From the IMG/VR virus record IMGVR_UViG_3300050821_001041, positions 1 to 35,298 of that record: DNA of 35,298 nucleotides. One strand, written 5' to 3'. Shown here in pieces: positions 6,130 through 12,038 of the stretch. A program made the position numbers and the translations under genes. A model generated the notes under the pieces. It saw only the letters and a list, made by a program, of their open reading frames with translations, was not told where the DNA came from and made no database searches. Source of the stretch: a virus. The first letter of the stretch is position 1, and each line of letters begins with the position of its first letter.

Positions 6130-6339
6130 ATGTATTGTAACCAATGCGCGTCTTATAACTGCTTGCATATGCAAATGGGAAGCATGGGCTTGGCTCAACA
6201 ACAGCAAAGTATGCAGCAATACCAAGCTGCGTTACGCAATTATGCAGGAACAGAAATGGCCAACATTTTAGGTCAAGAAATGGCTAAAGCATATATAGCT
6301 AAAGCATCAAAGAAAAAACTATTATTATTAAGGAAATAA
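6130..6339 (+). CDS. Small Cys- and Gln-rich protein of unknown function
   Basis: 69 aa from ATG 6130 behind a near-perfect ribosome site, AAGGAGGT (6117-6124), the strongest in the early region, so probably abundant. The N-terminus holds three Cys and a His within 13 residues (CNQCASYNCLH), a possible metal site. A Gln/Met-rich helix (LAQQQQSMQQYQAALRNY) and a basic Lys/Leu tail follow. No family is recognised. Confidence 0.6.
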   Translation: MYCNQCASYNCLHMQMGSMGLAQQQQSMQQYQAALRNYAGTEMANILGQEMAKAYIAKASKKKLLLLRK

Positions 6340-6340
6340 A

Positions 6341-6628
6341 ATGGCTCTATTAAAATACAAAGACGTATTGATTCTTTGCAAGGATAAAATCAAGGAAGCT
6401 ATGGCACCGTTACGCGCCAGAGAGATGAAGAAGAAAGCCGAACTTGAAGTATGCAAAATTGAATCTCAAATTGCCGAAGGTGAACAAAAGATTCAAGAGT
6501 TAGCCAGTGAATACCCTATTGATTTTCACAAAATGATTGATGCGATTGACGACCTTGACTTGGTTAAACGCCGAAAAGAACAGTTCGAGTTAATCATTGA
6601 AGAAATGTTTGGTGAAGACGGTGAGTAA
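6341..6628 (+). CDS. Coiled-coil protein of unknown function
   Basis: 95 aa, ATG 6341, AAGGAA just upstream. It is almost entirely helical with heptad-like spacing (REMKKKAELEVCKIESQIAE, then RRKEQFELIIEEMFGE), so an oligomeric coiled coil is likely. A run of small genes follows with overlapping starts and stops. No family is recognised. Confidence 0.6.
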   Translation: MALLKYKDVLILCKDKIKEAMAPLRAREMKKKAELEVCKIESQIAEGEQKIQELASEYPIDFHKMIDAIDDLDLVKRRKEQFELIIEEMFGEDGE

Positions 6629-6845
6629 GTGCGAAAACTGTGATGAACTTGACAAGCGAATGCTCAAATGGCTTGACCATGTGGGCTGTTCGCCACGCAA
6701 ATTCCAGCGTTATGACATGCTTGTTGATTTTGTAAAAATGATTGCTGATGAATCCAATACAATAAAACCAGCGTCACCTGTTTTGGTTTGGATTAATCAA
6801 GCGTCAAACAACTTGCTAGAGGAAATAGGCGAAAAAGATGGTTGA
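6621..6845 (+). CDS. Small early protein with CxxC motif
   Basis: 74 aa from GTG 6621, which overlaps the previous stop (GTGAGTAA); an in-frame ATG at 6597 would extend it 24 bases into the previous gene. The N-terminus KCENCDELDKRMLKWLDHVG holds one CxxC pair. A helical domain with an aromatic/hydrophobic strand (ASPVLVWINQASNNLLEEIG) follows. The next gene begins eight bases before its end. No family is recognised. Confidence 0.5.
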   Translation: MSKCENCDELDKRMLKWLDHVGCSPRKFQRYDMLVDFVKMIADESNTIKPASPVLVWINQASNNLLEEIGEKDG

Positions 6846-7395
6846 TACTTATTTCACATCAGACACACACTTTGGACACAAGAATATCCTTGAGTATGAG
6901 AAGGAAGCTCGACCCTTTGAAACAGTGGAGGAAATGAATGAACAGCTTATTGCCAATTGGAATGATACGGTGCGTCCGAAAGACATTGTATTTCATCTCG
7001 GTGACTTTGCTTTTGGGGCTATCAATGTGCCTATTGCTGACAGGCTTAATGGCCACAAGCGTCTCGTTATGGGGAATCACGATTGTCATAGCTTCGATTT
7101 ATATGTTCGTCATTTTCAAAGGCTCTTTGGTGCGCACTATTGGAAGAGATGTATATTAACTCACATTCCCGTACACCCTGAACATCTAGGCCAGCGGTTT
7201 TGGGTTAATGTTCACGGTCACTTGCACAGTAAAGAAGTGAAGACAGGCGTTAGTTATGCGGTTGCTGAAAAAGCGTTTTGCGAAATGGTTTGGGTAACTG
7301 ACAAGAATTACTTTAATGTTGCCGTTGAGCGTCATAACTTAAGGCCAGTACACAGCAGTTTAATCATGGAACGACTAAAGGAGTTAGACCAATGA
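6838..7395 (+). CDS. Calcineurin-like metallophosphoesterase
   Basis: 185 aa. All five metal motifs are present in order: SDTHFGH (Asp9, His11), LGDF (Asp56), GNHD (80-82), LTHIP (His109) and HGHLH (126-130). This is the small YfcE-like/phage phosphoesterase family, which hydrolyses phosphodiesters or phosphomonoesters using two metal ions. The substrate cannot be read from sequence. In this neighbourhood, beside a Tad2-like gene, a nucleotide second messenger or host RNA/DNA end are reasonable guesses. The ATG overlaps the previous gene and its stop overlaps the next start as ATGA, so it is coupled in the operon. Confidence 0.85.
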   Translation: MVDTYFTSDTHFGHKNILEYEKEARPFETVEEMNEQLIANWNDTVRPKDIVFHLGDFAFGAINVPIADRLNGHKRLVMGNHDCHSFDLYVRHFQRLFGAHYWKRCILTHIPVHPEHLGQRFWVNVHGHLHSKEVKTGVSYAVAEKAFCEMVWVTDKNYFNVAVERHNLRPVHSSLIMERLKELDQ

Positions 7396-7766
7396 ACTTT
7401 TGCGATGCAATGGATTTGCTAAAAGCAGGAAAGAAAGTTACCCGGAATGATTGGCGTGATGGCCTGTACTTTGTAATGGAAGAAGGAAAAGTGCATTCGT
7501 ATCAACCAGTGTTAGAGCATTATTTATATACCGAAGACATTATGGTGTCGGATGGTTGGATGGTCGAAGGTGCGCCCGAGGCAAAGACCTTTTGCGAAAT
7601 CATCCCAGATTTGCAAAAAGGTACACGCGCTTGGATGAGTGATTGGAAGCCTGAGTTTTATATTTACCTAGACCCAACAGACGGGCTGGTATTACATAAA
7701 ATGTCACAGTTTTCTTTCAATCCTACCTTTGCGGATTTTAAAGCGGATGATTGGATCGAAGTATGA
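7392..7766 (+). CDS. DUF2829 (Tad2-like) protein, candidate anti-defence sponge
   Basis: 124 aa, coupled to the phosphoesterase by ATGA. The N-terminal signature MNFCDAMDLLKAGKKVTRNDW matches the DUF2829 pattern (F..A...LK.GKKV.R..W), and the protein ends FADFKADDWIEV, the usual closing strand. DUF2829 includes Tad2, which is reported to bind and sequester signalling nucleotides made by Thoeris. The middle is longer than in the minimal family, about 60 residues between the first strand and the last, with acidic and aromatic residues that may alter the pocket. A second, shorter member lies at 29420-29668. Family confidence is good; anti-Thoeris action is inference. Confidence 0.7.
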   Translation: MNFCDAMDLLKAGKKVTRNDWRDGLYFVMEEGKVHSYQPVLEHYLYTEDIMVSDGWMVEGAPEAKTFCEIIPDLQKGTRAWMSDWKPEFYIYLDPTDGLVLHKMSQFSFNPTFADFKADDWIEV

Positions 7767-7963
7767 ATGAAGAAGCTATAAATGAAATGATGAAACGCGG
7801 CGATAGAGCTGCTTTGCTGCTCGGGGAAATATGCGGAAGCCTAAGCGTTCTATCCAAAAAAGTCACTGAGATGGTGCACGGTGAAGAGTTAAAGAATGAC
7901 ATTGATCAGCTTTTCAATATGGTCATGAACCGCGTTAATTCAATTTATTATGAGAACAAATAA
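7763..7963 (+). CDS. Small helical early protein
   Basis: 66 aa from ATG 7763, overlapping the previous stop as ATGA; an in-frame ATG at 7751 lies inside the preceding gene. It is helical (MNEEAINEMMKRGDRAALLL, then VTEMVHGEELKNDIDQLFNM), with no recognised domain. It abuts the next gene with a shared TAATG, so translation is probably coupled along 7392-8869. Confidence 0.55.
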   Translation: MNEEAINEMMKRGDRAALLLGEICGSLSVLSKKVTEMVHGEELKNDIDQLFNMVMNRVNSIYYENK

Positions 7964-8289
7964 TGATGACACCAGAGGAAGCAATAGAAAAACATGATCA
8001 ATTATCAGCAAAGATAAGCGATTTAATGTGGGAATTTGCAGACAATAATAGTGAAGATTCAAAAGAAAAACTCCACCAGGCATTTTTTATCATACAAGCT
8101 GTACTTACAAAATGTTCATCAGCCGTAGAATATCAGGTCGCTAAAATGGCTCCGTTAACAGACAGACAGATTGATCACATTTGTTATCAAATTGGTGAGT
8201 GGTACATGATGATGAAGCCTTTGCTTGAAGGGCAACATAATCTTGGTTATATGAAAGAGAAACTTAAAACGATGATATGTGGTGAATAA
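7963..8289 (+). CDS. Helical early protein of unknown function
   Basis: 108 aa (or 107 from the second ATG). Acidic N-terminal helices precede a middle with Cys/Met residues and a conserved-looking PLTDRQIDHICYQIGEW segment. The pattern resembles small all-helical phage proteins of unknown role. Start and stop overlap both neighbours by one to a few bases. Confidence 0.6.
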   Translation: MMTPEEAIEKHDQLSAKISDLMWEFADNNSEDSKEKLHQAFFIIQAVLTKCSSAVEYQVAKMAPLTDRQIDHICYQIGEWYMMMKPLLEGQHNLGYMKEKLKTMICGE

Positions 8290-8471
8290 TGGAATACATA
8301 AGTTTAGATGAAGAAGATTTTCGGTGCTTGGTTCGAGGTGGAGTGATTAAATATGACGACCGTGTAAGTATCTGCTTAAAAGATATCGGCTACCCAACGA
8401 TGTACGATGCTATTGCTGATGTTCAAACTGGTATTGCAGAAATATACAAAGACCACATCAAGGAAAAATAA
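8289..8471 (+). CDS. Conserved small phage protein
   Basis: 60 aa. The pattern DFRCLVRGGVIKYDD..V.ICLKDIGYPTMYDAI resembles a small protein seen in many phages (a LxxLxRGxxV strand followed by an LxDIG turn), whose role is not known to me. It is coupled to the previous gene through TAATG and to the next in the same way. Confidence 0.6.
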   Translation: MEYISLDEEDFRCLVRGGVIKYDDRVSICLKDIGYPTMYDAIADVQTGIAEIYKDHIKEK

Positions 8472-8869
8472 TGGCTTTGATTGTAATGAATGAAAGAGAA
8501 TTAGAAGCATTGCGCAAACAAGCCGATGAACTTTTAAATAGCCGTGATTATTATTACCTACTCGATGACAATAAAAAACCCTACAAGTGCACATTGAGAG
8601 AATGGGGGGAATGGTTTCAAGATAGCCGAGGTGATGATAGACGAAGAGTTGCCGAGGACGAGATTGACGGCAAGAGAATCTCTACCGTATTTTTGGGAAT
8701 GGATCATAATCTGTACGGTGAAGGTCGCCCATTAATATTTGAAACAATGGTCTTCGATGAAAACGGACATGAAATGTATACGAATCGTTACTCATTGTGG
8801 GAAGAATCTTTAAATGGACATGAAAAAGCAAAGGAATGGGTGAAAAATGGATGCAAAGACGAAGAATAG
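8471..8869 (+). CDS. Conserved phage protein (STVFLGxDHN type)
   Basis: 132 aa. The core ISTVFLGMDHNLYGEGRPLI then FETMVF, with a preceding acidic/basic RRVAEDEIDGKR and a following NRYSLWEESLNGHEKA, is the signature of a widespread but uncharacterised phage protein of early regions. The Asp-His-Asn stretch could be a metal or catalytic site, which is untested. It ends overlapping a 55-codon gene. Confidence 0.7.
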   Translation: MALIVMNERELEALRKQADELLNSRDYYYLLDDNKKPYKCTLREWGEWFQDSRGDDRRRVAEDEIDGKRISTVFLGMDHNLYGEGRPLIFETMVFDENGHEMYTNRYSLWEESLNGHEKAKEWVKNGCKDEE

Positions 8870-9014
8870 CAGACTTGGCACGATTCTTGCGCGAGTTAAA
8901 TGTAGTGTTCTAGGCCATGATAGAACGCAACACAGAGACTTTTACGGGTTCCTAACCAATGGAGAACCCATTTATGTTCAACGATACGATAAATGTATAA
9001 GGTGTGGTAAATGA
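8847..9014 (+). CDS. Small zinc-ribbon-like phage protein (55 aa)
   Basis: ATG 8847 lies within the end of the previous gene, and the TGA at 9012-9014 overlaps the next ATG as ATGA. Cys19 and His24 (CSVLGHD) pair with Cys50 and Cys53 (KCIRCGK), the layout of a tiny treble-clef or zinc-ribbon protein common in phages. A strand-rich middle (DFYGFLTNGEPIYVQRY) lies between. Probably structural or nucleic-acid binding; function unknown. Confidence 0.6.
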   Translation: MDAKTKNSRLGTILARVKCSVLGHDRTQHRDFYGFLTNGEPIYVQRYDKCIRCGK

Positions 9015-9199
9015 GTTACAAAGATAAAAGTTATTGTGCAAGCCCAGCCTGTGAAAATAAATGTGGCCGTAAATTAAACGAACAAGATAGAAAATTTATT
9101 GCTGGCCATCCGTGGATGCCTGTATCATACGCCTACTTTTGCGGCGAACCTGTCGAGGACACGCCACAAAGTAACCCTAAGCCCTCAAAGCCTCTGTAA
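9011..9199 (+). CDS. Small Cys-rich phage protein
   Basis: 62 aa. Cys at 9, 14, 18 and 44 (CASPACENKCGR, then YFCGE) suggest a metal-bound or disulphide fold. It is probably cytoplasmic since no signal sequence is present, so metal is favoured. It is last gene of the coupled run before the reversed cargo gene, and its final codons form the left arm of a long inverted repeat. Confidence 0.6.
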   Translation: MSYKDKSYCASPACENKCGRKLNEQDRKFIAGHPWMPVSYAYFCGEPVEDTPQSNPKPSKPL

Positions 9200-9246
9200 A
9201 TCCTAACGCTGTTTAGCTCTATTAGGTACGCTCAAGATGAGGGCTT
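9179..9246. terminator. Candidate bidirectional terminator between convergent genes
   Basis: AAGCCCTCA (9179-9187) is exactly complementary to TGAGGGCTT (9238-9246), and CCTAA (9202-9206) pairs with TTAGG (9223-9227) inside it. A T-rich ACTTTTATTT follows on the plus strand. It sits between a rightward gene and the leftward cargo gene, where a terminator is expected. The large inner loop weakens the case. Confidence 0.4.
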
Positions 9247-9250
9247 ACTT

Positions 9251-9586
9251 TTATTTCAAGCCGATATGAACAGCATTAAAGCTATTGGCATTGAATATAC
9301 AGTAAGTATTTGCATTGGCTACACAATCAGACAACTTATAGCCTGTAGTATTTACCCTTATTCCTGCGTTCGGGTAATTGGTATGATTGGTTGTTCGAGT
9401 TTTTATGTATAAATCCAACCCTGTTGCTGTGTAATTTTGACAAGACATTTGTGCTTTTCCATCTAAACACAAAGTAATTGGCACATTAATTGCATCGCTT
9501 GAAGACTGCACATCGAACAGCAAGCCACCGCAAAATGCCGCATTAGACCCCAAACTTAAAATAGCAGCTAGTAGTTTTATTTTCAT
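9251..9586 (-). CDS. Secreted Cys-rich cargo protein (moron), Legionella-like module
   Basis: 111 aa, the only leftward gene inside the rightward unit, flanked by its own candidate terminator and start region (AAAGGA upstream of ATG 9586): a typical moron. A signal peptide is clear: basic MKIK, hydrophobic LLAAILSLG, then NAAFCGG near the cleavage site; the residues before Cys do not make a good lipobox. The mature part holds SCQNYTATGLDLYI, a YPNAGIRVNTTGY strand and CVANANTYCIF, with paired Cys suited to disulphides in the periplasm or outside. From memory, this SCQNYT...NH.YPNAGI..NT.GY...NGYC.F pattern recurs in secreted and surface proteins of Legionella and relatives. It may alter the surface of an infected host cell or lysogen, or be carried on the particle; role inferred. 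Confidence 0.65.
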   Translation of the reverse strand: MKIKLLAAILSLGSNAAFCGGLLFDVQSSSDAINVPITLCLDGKAQMSCQNYTATGLDLYIKTRTTNHTNYPNAGIRVNTTGYKLSDCVANANTYCIFNANSFNAVHIGLK

Positions 9587-9643
9587 CTATGATTTATCCT
9601 TTGTTTTTTCAAGACAACCATACTGTAATATAAGGATATATTT
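9587..9643. promoter_or_regulatory. Divergent start region of cargo gene and next early gene
   Basis: This 57-base AT-rich gap separates two divergent starts. Leftward it holds the cargo ribosome site AAAGGA (complement of about 9597-9602). Rightward it holds AAGGA (9632-9636) before ATG 9644. Since the cargo gene faces away from its neighbours, its promoter must lie here or in the first part of the 9644 gene. I see no convincing -35/-10 pair. Confidence 0.35.
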
Positions 9644-9940
9644 ATGTCACCAATGAATGTGATATACAAGTACGAATTACCCCTTCAAGATGGAATAATC
9701 ACAGTAAAACTACCTAAGAATTCACACATTTGCGACATCAATAATCAAGGCGATAATATTTTCTTATGGGTTGCGCTTCACGAAGAAGCTGAATTTGAAG
9801 AAAGATATTTTAAAATTTACGGCACAGGTCACAAGATTGACCACATGGAGCAATTACGCTTCTATAAAACATTGCATATGCCCAATGGTTTAGTTTGGCA
9901 TATCTTTGAATTGCCAATGCAGGAACGAAATACCCACTAA
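9644..9940 (+). CDS. DUF7352-like conserved phage protein
   Basis: 98 aa. The N-terminal IYKYELPLQDGIITVKLPKN, the middle FLWVALHEEAEFEERYFKIY and GTGHKIDH are the pattern of a small conserved protein common in phages and prophages (DUF7352 as I recall). It probably forms a compact beta fold. No enzymatic motif is visible and the role is unknown. Start ATG 9644 has AAGGA seven bases upstream. Confidence 0.65.
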   Translation: MSPMNVIYKYELPLQDGIITVKLPKNSHICDINNQGDNIFLWVALHEEAEFEERYFKIYGTGHKIDHMEQLRFYKTLHMPNGLVWHIFELPMQERNTH

Positions 9941-9963
9941 AACGGACGTTTCAGTGCTAAAAC

Positions 9964-10020
9964 AAGGTAATTTCGTACCTTTGACAAGGAGGTTTTTTTA
10001 TGAAACAGGGAGAGTGTTGC
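9964..10020 (+). promoter_or_regulatory. Structured leader with mini-ORF and competing hairpins
   Basis: AAGGTA (9964-9969) pairs with TACCTT (9976-9981). Alternatively CCTT (9978-9981) pairs with AAGG (9986-9989), hiding the strong ribosome site AAGGAGG. That site serves a 19-codon frame at 10000-10059 (MKQGECCYGLPSRGKSKKQ) which overlaps the start of the 10022 gene. This could tune translation of the downstream pair. Confidence 0.35.
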
Positions 10021-10021
10021 T

Positions 10022-10252
10022 ATGGATTACCGAGTCGAGGTAAAAGTAAAAAACAATAATATTCTAAAGCGCATTGCTGGCCTATGGTCTGCATATATGG
10101 GTCATCATATTGATTCGCTGGATGTAGCCAAAATGATGATTCTTTTAAAGGTGTCACGGGCAAAGCATAACAACCATAGAGACAGTTACGTTGATATTGT
10201 TGGCTATGTTGAATGTGCCGATCAGTTACTTAAACAAGGACAACCACAATGA
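10022..10252 (+). CDS. DUF6378-like small phage protein
   Basis: 76 aa, ATG 10022, with GGGAG nine bases upstream. The helix pair DVAKMMILLKVSRAKHN and the acidic DSYVDIVGYVECADQLL match the small DUF6378-type phage protein (M..KI.R...N..H.D.W.DI.GY). In relatives this motif is associated with an all-helical MazG-like fold, though it lacks the acidic metal cluster of active MazG. Role unknown. Its stop overlaps the next start as ATGA. Confidence 0.6.
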   Translation: MDYRVEVKVKNNNILKRIAGLWSAYMGHHIDSLDVAKMMILLKVSRAKHNNHRDSYVDIVGYVECADQLLKQGQPQ

Positions 10253-10875
10253 CACAAGGAAAATTTAAATTAACACCACCTCATGAATCAGAATGCACCG
10301 TCATTGGCGCAATGATTTTAGATTGCCAGCTTTACCCAATCGTTAAAGAGAACCTTTGCGAGAATGACTTCTATTTTAATAAGCACAAAAGAATTTTTCA
10401 TGTCATGGGTGAACTATGGAATAAGCACCAACATTTTGACGCGCCTATGATTGTCGATCAAATAGACTATGTAAAAGAAAGTGGCTTATTAGAAGAAGAC
10501 ATCTATGGATTAGCCAATGATTGCCCCTCATTAAAAAACATCCGCGCCCATGTGGATATCATTCGTGAGAAATCAGTTCAAAGACAATTGCTTAAAGTAG
10601 CCAATGAAATAGCAGAAGAAGCAGCCCATCCAAAAACAAATAACATCAAAGACATTTTGGACAAGGCAGAAGAAAGCGTCATGAAGTTAGCCGAAGCTTA
10701 CGAAATTAATATTTGCCCTGTTCAACATCGTTTAGTTTGTTTCATGGAAGAGTTTGCAGCCGAAATTAAAGCCACTGATTTAACCGTGGAATATATTAAA
10801 GATTGCATGTATGAAATGAACAAAGCTTTTGTCGATGTTATCGATCACCTCGAAGAAGAACACGAAGAAGAATAA
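10249..10875 (+). CDS. Stand-alone DnaB helicase N-terminal-domain protein
   Basis: 208 aa. Residues about 8-112 match the DnaB collar domain: PPHESECTVIGAMILD, DFYFNKHKRIFHVMGELW and NIRAHVDIIREKSVQRQLL. Residues about 113-150 match the DnaB linker helix (NIKDILDKAEESVMKLAEA). The RecA-like ATPase domain is absent; instead a new 60-residue acidic helical tail ends in EEEHEEE. A normal DnaB is over 400 residues. It cannot be a helicase by itself. It could join or cap the host DnaB ring, or occupy primase or loader binding sites. Coupled upstream by ATGA. Domain match is good; function inferred. Confidence 0.75.
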   Translation: MTQGKFKLTPPHESECTVIGAMILDCQLYPIVKENLCENDFYFNKHKRIFHVMGELWNKHQHFDAPMIVDQIDYVKESGLLEEDIYGLANDCPSLKNIRAHVDIIREKSVQRQLLKVANEIAEEAAHPKTNNIKDILDKAEESVMKLAEAYEINICPVQHRLVCFMEEFAAEIKATDLTVEYIKDCMYEMNKAFVDVIDHLEEEHEEE

Positions 10876-10911
10876 TTCTATCGCTGAATACTTTGACTAC
10901 ACTTTCCAGCA

Positions 10912-10941
10912 TGAGTCTGGTTATTACAATAATCAGACTTA
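10912..10941 (+). other. Strong RNA hairpin after the DnaB-domain gene
   Basis: AGTCTGGTTAT (10914-10924) pairs with ATAATCAGACT (10929-10939) with one G-T pair and loop TACA; the stem can extend two more pairs. No T run follows, so it is more likely an RNA processing or stability element than an intrinsic terminator. Confidence 0.5.
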
Positions 10942-11047
10942 GTGCGCATGAAATAGGCTAAGTCATTGATTTATATGCATTAAACACTAATACCAATTTG
11001 ATAGAAATTAGTAGGAAATTAGTACTAACAATTTGGTTAACTTTTAT

Positions 11048-11090
11048 ACCGTATTTTAGTACCGAATTTAACCGAATATTACCGAACATG
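11048..11090 (+). repeat. 10-bp-phased ACCGAAT repeats (iteron or operator)
   Basis: ACCGAATTTA (11061-11070), ACCGAATATT (11071-11080) and ACCGAACATG (11081-11090) are head-to-tail with exactly 10-base spacing, and a fourth ACCG occurs at 11048-11051. One helical turn of spacing puts every site on the same face of DNA. It lies within a 234-base gap before ATG 11110 that also holds GAAATTAGTA repeats near 11005-11024. Similar to the GCGAAT cluster at 4425-4470. Confidence 0.6.
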
Positions 11091-11109
11091 AACAAATAGG
11101 ATAATTATT

Positions 11110-11295
11110 ATGAAAGAAGAGTGTAAACACCAATTTGACGACCGACACCCTACATTTTTGCAATGTACACGATGTGATTATACAATTCCAGTTCTCCGGA
11201 TGAATCCAATGTCACAAGAAGCATTCGCCGAATTATTCCCTTCTCTATCCCGAACTGTCGGAACTATTATAATAGATGATCCCTTAAATGAATGA
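11110..11295 (+). CDS. Small zinc-ribbon-like protein
   Basis: 61 aa, AGGAT eight bases before ATG 11110. Cys5 and His7 (CKHQF) with Cys19 and Cys22 (LQCTRCD) give a plausible zinc ribbon. The second half (PMSQEAFAELFPSLSRTVG) is a helix and strand without metal ligands. No family is recognised. Directly downstream of the phased repeats, so its expression is the most likely target of any regulator bound there. Confidence 0.6.
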   Translation: MKEECKHQFDDRHPTFLQCTRCDYTIPVLRMNPMSQEAFAELFPSLSRTVGTIIIDDPLNE

Positions 11296-11530
11296 TCTGA
11301 ATAAAATGCGCTTAGGCGTATTGCGTGAATTAAAGAATGTTCATAAGTTCCTAGACAACATGGAACGCAGTGTTAAAACCAGAAATCCCCAAGCAATCCA
11401 AAAATCTTACATGTTCCTCGTTCACCTTGTGCGAGAAATGAATGAAGGGTGTCTCACGCCTGATTCAATTGCCCTTGATGTTGAGCTAGCAAAATTACTG
11501 GGAAATGTACAGGAAGATGAAGGGAGTTAA
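11288..11530 (+). CDS. Small helical early protein
   Basis: 80 aa; ATG 11288 overlaps the previous gene by eight bases. Helical with alternating charge (KMRLGVLRELKNVHKFLDNM, then SYMFLVHLVREMNEG), ending in an acidic tail. No recognised domain. Confidence 0.6.
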   Translation: MNDLNKMRLGVLRELKNVHKFLDNMERSVKTRNPQAIQKSYMFLVHLVREMNEGCLTPDSIALDVELAKLLGNVQEDEGS

Positions 11531-11537
11531 ACTTTCA

Positions 11538-11603
11538 GGGAAAAGTCACGGTTGAGTTTTTCCGCTTTTCCCGTTTTCCCATGGGAAATTTCCCGGGAAA
11601 AAA
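11538..11603. repeat. Array of TTTCCC/GGGAAA palindromes
   Basis: Seven half-sites lie in about 66 bases, including two perfect palindromes side by side: TTTCCCATGGGAAA (11575-11588) and TTTCCCGGGAAA (11589-11600). GGGAAAAG (11538-11545) is exactly inverse to CTTTTCCC (11565-11572). Coding is absent here. A multi-site operator or replication element is likely; it ends 34 bases before a promoter-like pair. Confidence 0.65.
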
Positions 11604-11636
11604 TTCACGCTAAGGATAGTCTTAGAATGAATTGAC

Positions 11637-11665
11637 TTGCATCAGAGATCATGATTTTGTACTAT
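11637..11665 (+). promoter_or_regulatory. Candidate promoter for the last early genes
   Basis: TTGCAT (11637-11642), 17 bases, TACTAT (11660-11665). The -35 box is the same as in the main rightward promoter at 2853. A small stem (TATGCC 11663-11668 with GGCATA 11678-11683) follows in the leader. It would drive the 45-codon gene and the WGR protein. Confidence 0.45.
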
Positions 11666-11692
11666 GCCAACTTTTTAGGCATAAATAAGCGA

Positions 11693-11830
11693 ATGACATT
11701 CTACGTAGAGGGTCTACAACTGGACGTACAAGACCCTTCTTTCTTTATGGACGAAGACAATTATCGTGAAATTAAAGAAACACTAGATGAGATGTTAAAT
11801 ACCTATGCTGATTTACCAATGGCTCAATAG
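11693..11830 (+). CDS. Small acidic protein (45 aa)
   Basis: ATG 11693 to TAG 11828-11830. It is acidic (MTFYVEGLQLDVQDPSFFMD, then REIKETLDEMLNTYADLPM), with a strand and a helix. No good ribosome site is visible, but the frame fills the space between the candidate promoter and the WGR gene and its codon choice resembles neighbours. Its start overlaps an AGCGAAT copy of the 4425 type. The end overlaps the next gene by 26 bases. Confidence 0.45.
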   Translation: MTFYVEGLQLDVQDPSFFMDEDNYREIKETLDEMLNTYADLPMAQ

Positions 11831-12038
11831 AGCGAAAGACAGATTTTATAAGATTGCCGTGCAGGAAGATGATAATAGGATTAGGCTTGATTACAGTTGG
11901 GGTAGCTGTAATTCAAATCGTGGTGGCAAGAAGAATATTTTCTTATGCTCCGAAGAAGAAGCGAAAAAAACCATTGAGCAAATGATGAAGAGGCGCAAGA
12001 GTCGGGGCTATGAACTGATTGCGCCCTTAATGAATTAA
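11805..12038 (+). CDS. WGR-domain protein
   Basis: 77 aa consisting of little more than one WGR domain: RFYKIAVQEDDNRIRLDYSW start strands, the Trp-Gly signature (residues 32-34, WGS rather than WGR), a Gly-rich NRGGKKNIFLCS turn, the EEEAKKTIEQM helix and a closing SRGYELI. WGR domains occur in PARPs, where they contact DNA ends or phosphate, and in short bacterial proteins. Here it may bind nucleic acid. It is last in the rightward unit, and its stop shares bases with the stop of the convergent gene. Confidence 0.7.
   Translation: MLIYQWLNRAKDRFYKIAVQEDDNRIRLDYSWGSCNSNRGGKKNIFLCSEEEAKKTIEQMMKRRKSRGYELIAPLMN

Noticed and set aside
11100-11105. GATAAT as a promoter -10 before the 11110 gene
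   Set aside because: It overlaps the ribosome site of that gene and would give a leader of only a few bases, with no matching -35.
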